Positions 56,915 through 64,000 of a DNA stretch of 64,000 nucleotides are shown here, in pieces. Each line of letters starts with the position of its first letter. The stretch's first letter is position 1. The stretch comes from Adiantum capillus-veneris (lineage: Eukaryota; Streptophyta; Polypodiopsida; Polypodiales; Pteridaceae): positions 32,816,558 to 32,880,557 of the forward strand of contig CM043946.1 in the NCBI GenBank assembly GCA_014529385.2, in the 5' to 3' direction. Below the pieces are notes generated by a model that searched no databases, had not been told where the DNA came from, and saw only the letters and a program-made list of their open reading frames with translations. The translations under genes were made by a program, and so were the position numbers.

Positions 56915-58795
56915 AATCTCCTCTTGTTGAGCTTGAGAAACTCTATAAGGAGGTTTGTTAGGCGGTGAACTTCCTGGAAGAAGTTCAATTGCATGGTCAT
57001 CATTACCTTGTTTAGGAGGTAGCTCACAAGGGATGTCGTCAATAAAAACATCTTGAACCCCTTGAGAAAATTGGATAACTCTAATTCCTTTTGGTTGCTT
57101 TTATTTTCTTTTGCTAAAGCATTAGGTTCATTTTGAGAATCTTTAACAAAAATCATGTACACGGAAATAGAGCTCTTTATTGACTTGTTGAAAGCTGGTG
57201 TATGTACAATGGGGATAGTGTTACCCATTTCCTTAGCATCTATATACATGTCTTTTTCCCTGAACTTAAAGGAGATTCTCCTTTCAGAAAATTTAACATT
57301 GCCAGCCAGGCGGTCAAACCATGGTGCCCCTAGGATTACATCCTCATGCTTGAGAGGAGAGATAAATAAGTCCTCTTTGTCCACATAGCCTTGGACATGA
57401 AGCCTCAATTTCCTGATTAAGGGAGCGACTGAAGCTTCTTGCCCCTTGAAGGCACTGTCTGCGGGTAGGACATCTCCCATCTCGTAAGCTTGTATGCCTA
57501 GCTTGGTGGCCAACTCTATAGATATAAAATTGTGAGTAGAACCAGGGTCAAAGATAATAAAAGCATCATGTTCTCTTACCTTTCCCCAAGCATGGCATAG
57601 AGGAGATCCTTTGTGGTGATTTTGGTGAGTCCCCTCCTCCCCTCCTCTTGGATTTCAACCAAGGAAGCTCTAGGAGGATCTTGGCAGTTGTTCTTTTGGG
57701 GACAAGCGCGGTACGCATGCCCTTGTTCGCCGCACTTGAAACACCGGTTATCCTTACGATAACGCTCAAGCTCTTTAGGAGAGAGTTTGTTCTTACCCTT
57801 GTAAACTCCCTTCTCTTTAGCTTTGTTGGAGTTGCCCTTAGGAGACTTTTGGACATTGTCCTTCCCCTTAGGCTCATTGGAACCCTTGTTTTCCTTGGGC
57901 TTAGAATTTCTTTTAGCCCCCGTTTGGAAATCGATTCGAGAGGCCACCATAGTATGGTGTATTACCGCCGATATGGTACGTGGCCTTTGGGAGTTGACAT
58001 ACTCCGCCATTTCTTTGGTTAAGCCCGCACAAAATTGTTGCTTTTGCTCTCCAAAATCCAACTTTTTGAAGACAATGGCTTTGAGTTGTAGGTCCCAAAA
58101 CTTGTCTACATATTTGTGGATGGATTCATAGGGAGAGAGCTTTAAGCTTCGCCATTTGGTGAGTACTTTGTCTTTGGCATCGGTGGCCAAAAACTGCTTC
58201 ATAATGGAAGCTCTTAAAGCTTTCCATGTTCGTTGAGTTTCACCGTTGGCTCGTAGGCTAGACCACCATTGTCTAGAGGACTTTTGAAAGTGCATAGCTA
58301 CATGGCGTAGCTTAGAGGACTCCGTGAAGCCCTCATCTCCAAACACCACATTGAACTATTGGATAAAGGCCAAGACTTTGTCCGTAGCACCAAAGGTACC
58401 ATCATAGGTAAGGAAAGAGATGCTCTTCCCTCCCTCCATGAATTTCTTCAGCTTGGACGACCTCTTCCATGCGGCATAGGATTTCCTATGGCCTCTTCTT
58501 TTTTATGGTTCAAAGGTTGCACCATCACTTTCTTCAGAAGGTGAAGAATTTGAAGAAGGTGGAGAAGAGGGTGACCTCTTTCTCGCCTTTTTCTTGTCTT
58601 GATCTTCGTTGTCTTCACCATCACTTTCATAAGAGGAAGAGGATCAAGAAGATGGAGAAGAGGGTGTCCTCTTTCTCGCCTTTTTCTTCTCTTTCTTTTT
58701 ATCATCCCTCTTTGAATTATGGCGTGGACAAGAGTGTGATGGTCTTCTCCGCTTTGGTGGTGATGGAGAGCATTTAGCCCGCCGTAATTCAATCC
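56915..58795 (-). pseudogene. Gag and protease of element E
   Basis: From 58795 leftwards: an Arg/Lys/Ser-rich linker carrying a duplicated block (KKARKR.PSSP twice, about 85 bases apart), a stop, then FLTYDGTFGATDKV, a TAG, HFQKSSRQWWSSL, the open frame 58349-57576 with a zinc knuckle CFKCGEQGHAYRAC, a frameshift near 57590, the protease motif FDPGSTHNFIS, and an open frame 57513-56893 with KLRLHVQGYVDKEDLFISPL and ILGAPWFDRL. This is the normal chromovirus gag-protease order. Unlike F, the protease keeps DPGST. Confidence 0.9.
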
Positions 58796-58800
58796 TTAGG

Positions 58801-59195
58801 CTTGTTTGCCAAGGTTATACGCTACCTCCTAAAGATTTGGCCTTTGGACTTTCCTTCTTGAAGCACTTACTCGAGTGCTCTTGTAGACCTTAAAGTCTTG
58901 GTTTGAGACTTCCCTGTTGGTGAAGTAAGGTATGTTTACGAGTCGTCTTCTAGACTTATTGAGCACCGGTCCACTACACCAGACCAAATAGGTGAAGTCT
59001 ATCCGATTTACTTTTTACCATACAACTCAAGGTTTTTGTGAGAATTGCTGACCGACGAGGTAACTCCCATTGATTCCTTGAAACTTTGACATACTTCAGG
59101 ACTCGATTGAACTTGAATGTTATTATTTGAGTCTTTTAAGGCTTAATAGGGTTTAATGATTGATTAGATTGTTAATCATAACTAAGTCAATAGTC

Positions 59196-59199
<4 letters not shown>
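58801..59199. other. Stretch without a gene beyond the broken edge of element E
   Basis: It contains neither the E gag N-terminus nor its LTR. Nothing is recognised. Confidence 0.4.
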
Positions 59200-60299
<1,100 letters not shown>

Positions 60300-60300
<1 letters not shown>

Positions 60301-61500
60301 CTCATCACGTATGAGCAAAGTTGAAGTCCCCACCATAAATCGTGGCTGAGATACCTGGATGATAGCGCATATTTGTCGTTTTATTCACCAACCACTTTTG
60401 AGCCTTAAATCCCCCTTCCTGCTGTAACATCTTGCTTTCGGTTGGAGTCAAATTTGTCCCTTTTTCCACATTCCATGTGTTTAGCACTCACCCTAGACAA
60501 TCGGTTATTGTGTTGTAGACTTGCCATGTGTGATCCACGTTGTTATTGCAAAACCACATGTATTGGGATTTTGAACCTCACCCTTGCCCTTCCTCATTTC
60601 CATTGTCCCAAGTTCTAATGCCCCAAAATGATTGTGCTATTGTAACCATTTTAGTATTTCTAATATTCTTTCTGCATTTTCTAGCGTGGCCACCCAACCA
60701 TCCTTGACATTATACTCTGCTACCTCTAGGGACTCTTCAAATTGCCCACATTATTTTTGTGAATATCAGACTTTTTAGCAACCATCTCTTGATTTTTGTC
60801 TTCTTCAAGGATTGATGGTGTTGCTTGAGCCGTATTTCTTCCCCTCCTTGGTAGATTTTGAGCACTAACATATTTTGGCCTGTGGGAAGCTTTTTCCTCC
60901 TCTTGTGTAACGGCACCTATCATTCTTCGCTTTTGTGTGACTGTGATAATTTATGATTTATCCCCTTCCACATGAGGCTGCTGGTAAATTGGGGTCCGCC
61001 CAATGGCCTCATCTACTTCTCAAGAAATCACGCCCTTGTGACATTCATCTTGCTATTTTTTCTGTAGTAGGTCCAGCCCCATGGTATCTACCTTCCATAA
61101 ATGCAAGCATCTTCATGCTTTGTAGCAACGAGTTGGCTAGATCTGAAACACTTGCATCATACAAAGTGAGCATTTGTTTGTTTTCTTCTCTAGCTAGCCA
61201 ATGGCATGTTTTTGTCTTAAAAAAAAATATTTGTCGGAACAAATGTAATGTCATCTGAATCTTGAAATAATATCCCTTCATTATTAGCATTAAAAAATGG
61301 TTCAAAAAGTGGCCATCGATAACATGGACACTACATCTACTTACTGCCTCGAGAATTTTCTCCAGCGTGGATAGCGAACATACCACCAACTCATCAAACA
61401 ATCCATTTGGGGAATATTTACATCCAACACCTTGCCATATGCCCACCAAGCACGAGTCTGTCTATACATGGTTGTAGCTTCTTCCTCACTCCAAGCGTAA
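60300..61500 (-). pseudogene. Decayed coding remains of unknown family
   Basis: Minus-strand frames with protein-like composition: 61449-61045 (LVVCSLSTLEKILEAVSRCS, CHWLAREENKQMLTLYDASV), 60923-60726 (MIGAVTQEEEKASHRPKYVS) and 60487-60305 (LNTWNVEKGTNLTPTESKML). In another frame near 61440-61500, WSEEEATTMYRQTRAWWAYG is readable. They do not join in one frame and have stops between them. I recognise no domain. They may be exons of a dead host gene or of a DNA transposon. Confidence 0.3.
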
Positions 61501-62004
61501 TGCCACATTCACAAAGCCTCTTGTGTTCATCTTGAAAGTTATTATTTAAAAATTGGTTAGTGTGAATATTCAGGATTTGTTTGTAGTGAAACAAACATGA
61601 TCATTCTCTTCCATCCATTACATTTTGTAGTCCTCTAGTAAAAATATTTTGAATTTCTCTCCAATTTGCAGCGGATTTATCGGCCATGAACCCTCAAAAA
61701 ATTGATGGGAGGTGTTCATTATCCAACATCACCGCATTCATCATCTCCTAGAACATTATCTGGGCTTTGTATCCTCCTCTTTCATTTTGCATATCGCTAT
61801 AGTTTGCATTTCTTGGATCTTGCAATACAATATATGGAAAACTCATTTTCTGAAGCAATGACTCAATTGCTTGTATTCACACAAACTTATGTTGGATCAT
61901 ACATATGTATATCCATGATTGACCAACTAGACACTCATTGAACATGATCAAAGCAAACCCATCTCCTACATAGATCACCAGATTCATCTCGGTGTATTCT
62001 ATTC

Positions 62005-62063
62005 ACTAGCTCAATTCCAAAACCACGTCCAGCTATGCACTAGCTCAATTCCAAAACCACGTC
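62005..62063. repeat. Tandem repeat, 33-base period
   Basis: CACTAGCTCAATTCCAAAAC plus ACGTC occurs at 62005-62030 and 62038-62063. It lies at the end of the minus-strand exon candidate and repeats the codons for RRGFGIEL-type sequence. Confidence 0.75.
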
Positions 62064-62756
62064 GAGTGGTCGACATTTTGAAAACATGACATCTTCTATC
62101 TGGGTCATTAGTCTGACCAGGAAACAAAATGTTGAGGAGAAAAGGATATTTGCAAGTGCTTTTTAATTTTAGTAGTTCTGTTTTGACACCACTACCGATT
62201 CTGCTACCACTTGCCTCCTTCATCATTTGTTTGAATCTACATAAAATAAAATGTATAAATGCTTAAAAGTTAAAAGAAAATACATTCCAAGTCAAACAAG
62301 TATTAGGAAAAACCTGTACATATTTAGCAAGGGTCTCATATCTTCCAAAATTGACAAGAGCTCATTACAGTTTGATTCACCATCATCCTCTTGTATGATA
62401 GCTCCCATCACCATTTGTTTTGCAAGATTCAATTGCAAGTGTCTTGATCCTACCATGGGTACGTATGGAATGACATGGGACACATGATGACATGTTGTTA
62501 TGATAGAAGACCTCATCACTCCTTTGGCCACCGGATGATTGTGTACCTTGATTAATGAACAAATGAGTCTTGTTGCTGTCACATAATTTATGTAGCAAGG
62601 GTAATCGTGTAACAATATTTGTGCTTCACCACAATGGAAGAAAGTGAGAGATCCATTTGCATTACTTTTCATACGAATAGATGTGATAACATGCAATAAT
62701 TTTCCTATCCATGCTCTCTCATTTGATGCACAACTGTGGGCTCTAATGGGACACAT
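62011..62756 (-). pseudogene. Two-exon gene-like structure on the minus strand, unknown family
   Basis: A frame open from the ATG at 62756 runs about 148 codons to a donor (ACAG then GTTTTT) at 62314/62313. A 77-base T-rich intron ends in TGTAG at 62237, and the next exon (from 62236) continues in frame with FKQMMKEASGSRIGSGVKTE, KSTCKYPFLLNILFPGQTND and RRCHVFKMSTTRRGF to a stop near 62011. Upstream, 62770-62880 also reads as protein (CWCVNYGGDGIELRWSLLGE) but ends in a stop before the ATG. No domain recognised. The in-frame junction supports a real, perhaps dead, plant gene. Confidence 0.4.
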
Positions 62757-62982
62757 ATGGTTAATTCAATATGTTTGTCACATTTTCTTCTACTTCACCC
62801 AACAATGACCATCGTAGTTCTATTCCATCCCCACCATAGTTGACACACCAGCATGAACAAGGGGCAATTTGTATACACAATTTCCATTGTAGTGTTGTGG
62901 AATCTCCTCAAACTGTTGAATAATTGTCTAGCTTGAAATAATTCTACTTAGTTTGTGATACTTATGTTAGAAAAAAAATGCA

Positions 62983-63260
62983 CTACAAAGTGCTTTCCAT
63001 ACCAATGGAATTGGGTGTAGTACACAGAAAACCCTCCATGTTTTGATCTGTGACATGGTTTCCAGGGCCAAGAAAACTAAAGTCGTTTACTATTTCTTCG
63101 TGGCAATTGTCACTAAGCATCTCATATTCAGAGGATGGGAGCACTGGTTTTTCATTAAGATCCTCCAAAGAGCTTTAAAAAATATCAATAACAGGCTCTC
63201 TATTCTTGTTGTGAAACATGCCAAGTGGCATATGACTTGAGGATCCTTCATTTTGAATGA
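62983..63260 (-). pseudogene. Further minus-strand coding remains, possible upstream exon
   Basis: Minus-strand translation gives SSSHMPLGMFHNKNREPVID, a stop, then SSLEDLNEKPVLPSSEYEML and GNHVTDQNMEGFLCTTPNSI. It ends in a stop at 62983. The acidic, Ser/Asn-rich composition resembles a regulatory or linker region. It may belong to the same gene as 62011-62756, but no splice sites could be matched between them. Confidence 0.3.
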
Positions 63261-64000
63261 TAAAAAAACGACCGCATTGGTATGCATGCCATCTCTTGTT
63301 TTTTTGGGCTCAACAAGTTCTAGAGAGTAGTATTTATTATGTGGAGTCAATAGGAGTTGACGACTTATCAATTGGATTCCCAGGGAGCAAGATACGACAA
63401 GTTGAAGATGGGATCGAGTGCTGAGCAGGTGGGTATATGTGTTTTTTTTCCAACTTTTGGGTACCTTGTTTGAGGCCATGGCGACGAGGAAATTCAGCGG
63501 GGTTTGCATGGATCAAAGCCGGCAAAGTGGATTTTTAGTCGAGCTTTGTGGCTTGGGAATCAAAGCAACGGGCAAAAATTTGCAGTGCAGAGAATGTTGG
63601 AGGGGAAGAAGTTGAGGTCTTAGGGTTTTTTTTGAAGTTTTAAAAAGTTTGGAGGGCCAAGGCGATGGGAGGCTGCCATGTGGTGGGGTGAGTAGTCCCA
63701 CATGCGGATGCATGAGGAGCATAGATGGCAAGGAGCTTGGGAAAGCCTTGAAGGCTTGCACTGCAAGGTGAATCGAGTTCAAGCTCACTCTGTGTAGGAG
63801 TGCAAAAGCTTAGGAATGCAAGCCAGTCAAGCAATTGCAAACAAAAGAAGGCCTTGAAGGGCGGAATCGCCAGCAACCGAGCAGAGGAAGGGATTTTGGG
63901 AATGTTTGGTGGTGTGTGGTACACACACACACACACACACACACACACTCAATTGCAGACGAGCCAGGGGCAGCCGATAGCAAGGCAAGTAGGAGCCTGA
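63261..64000. other. Right edge of the window: short frames and a (CA)n tract
   Basis: A (CA)n tract of about 14 units lies at 63921-63948. Several short frames overlap on both strands; none has a domain or a clear start. The stretch 63480-63900 is richer in G and C than its left neighbour. Confidence 0.35.

Larger units (their letters stand above)
52261..58800 (-). mobile_element. Ty3/gypsy chromovirus E, 5'-truncated
   Basis: A minus-strand element with 3' LTR, polypurine tract, chromodomain integrase, RNase H, RT, protease and most of gag. The gag N-terminus, leader and 5' LTR are missing beyond about 58800. The coding region is interrupted by several stops and by an inverted segment at 55330-55514. 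It is the same family as F and G. Confidence 0.9.

Noticed and set aside
63640-63948. 102-codon minus-strand frame beginning in the CA tract
   Set aside because: It starts as a Cys-Val dinucleotide-repeat translation and has no domain.

Overview
The window reads as nuclear DNA of a land plant with a repeat-rich, probably large genome. I infer this from plant-type Ty1/copia and Ty3/gypsy LTR retrotransposons, primer-binding sites matching plant initiator tRNA-Met and tRNA-Asp, long AC, GA and CT microsatellites, and a GT-AG intron of about 77 bases. I cannot name the genus. There are no bacterial genes, CRISPR arrays, rRNA genes or tRNA genes. Almost every long ORF belongs to a retroelement, and every retroelement gene is broken by at least one stop or frameshift.

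Layout. 1-2307: a possible exon end, a cluster of strong hairpins and an unrecognised decayed ORF pair. 2308-7483: copia element A. 8480-9336: decayed copia gag-protease on the minus strand. 10500-14125: 5'-truncated chromovirus-type gypsy element F. 16200-31349: a second gypsy-like element, H (tRNA-Asp type PBS, gag and protease but no visible RT or integrase), split by element I (19397-22090, non-autonomous, TSD ATAAT) and copia element B (22679-27771, TSD CTGCC). 31380-35080 and 41300-43560: two copies of a dispersed sequence, each with an antisense relic of a reverse transcriptase that looks Penelope-like. 35404-40367: copia element C, a rearranged relative of A and B. 43699-49189: a different copia element, D (TSD GGATG). 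49304-51716: start of a minus-strand chromovirus G with its 5' LTR. 51717-52260: a fragment related to H. 52261-58800: minus-strand chromovirus E with 3' LTR, chromodomain integrase and a small internal inversion. 58800-64000: microsatellites and a decayed gene-like region on the minus strand.

How it fits together. A, B and C share a 227-228 base LTR and one gag-pol plan, so they are one family. By eye the LTR pairs of A and B differ at about 3 percent of positions and those of C at about 4-5 percent. E, F and G share one chromovirus family with an LTR of about 1.6 kb. H must be older than I and B because both sit inside it. The observations most worth a second look are the Penelope-like RT pair with its conserved hairpin, the spaced 20-base palindromes in the leader of H, the mosaic structure of C, the 185-base inversion inside the integrase of E, and the hairpin cluster near 800-1220. 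All coordinates and identities were read by eye; no alignment or database search was run.
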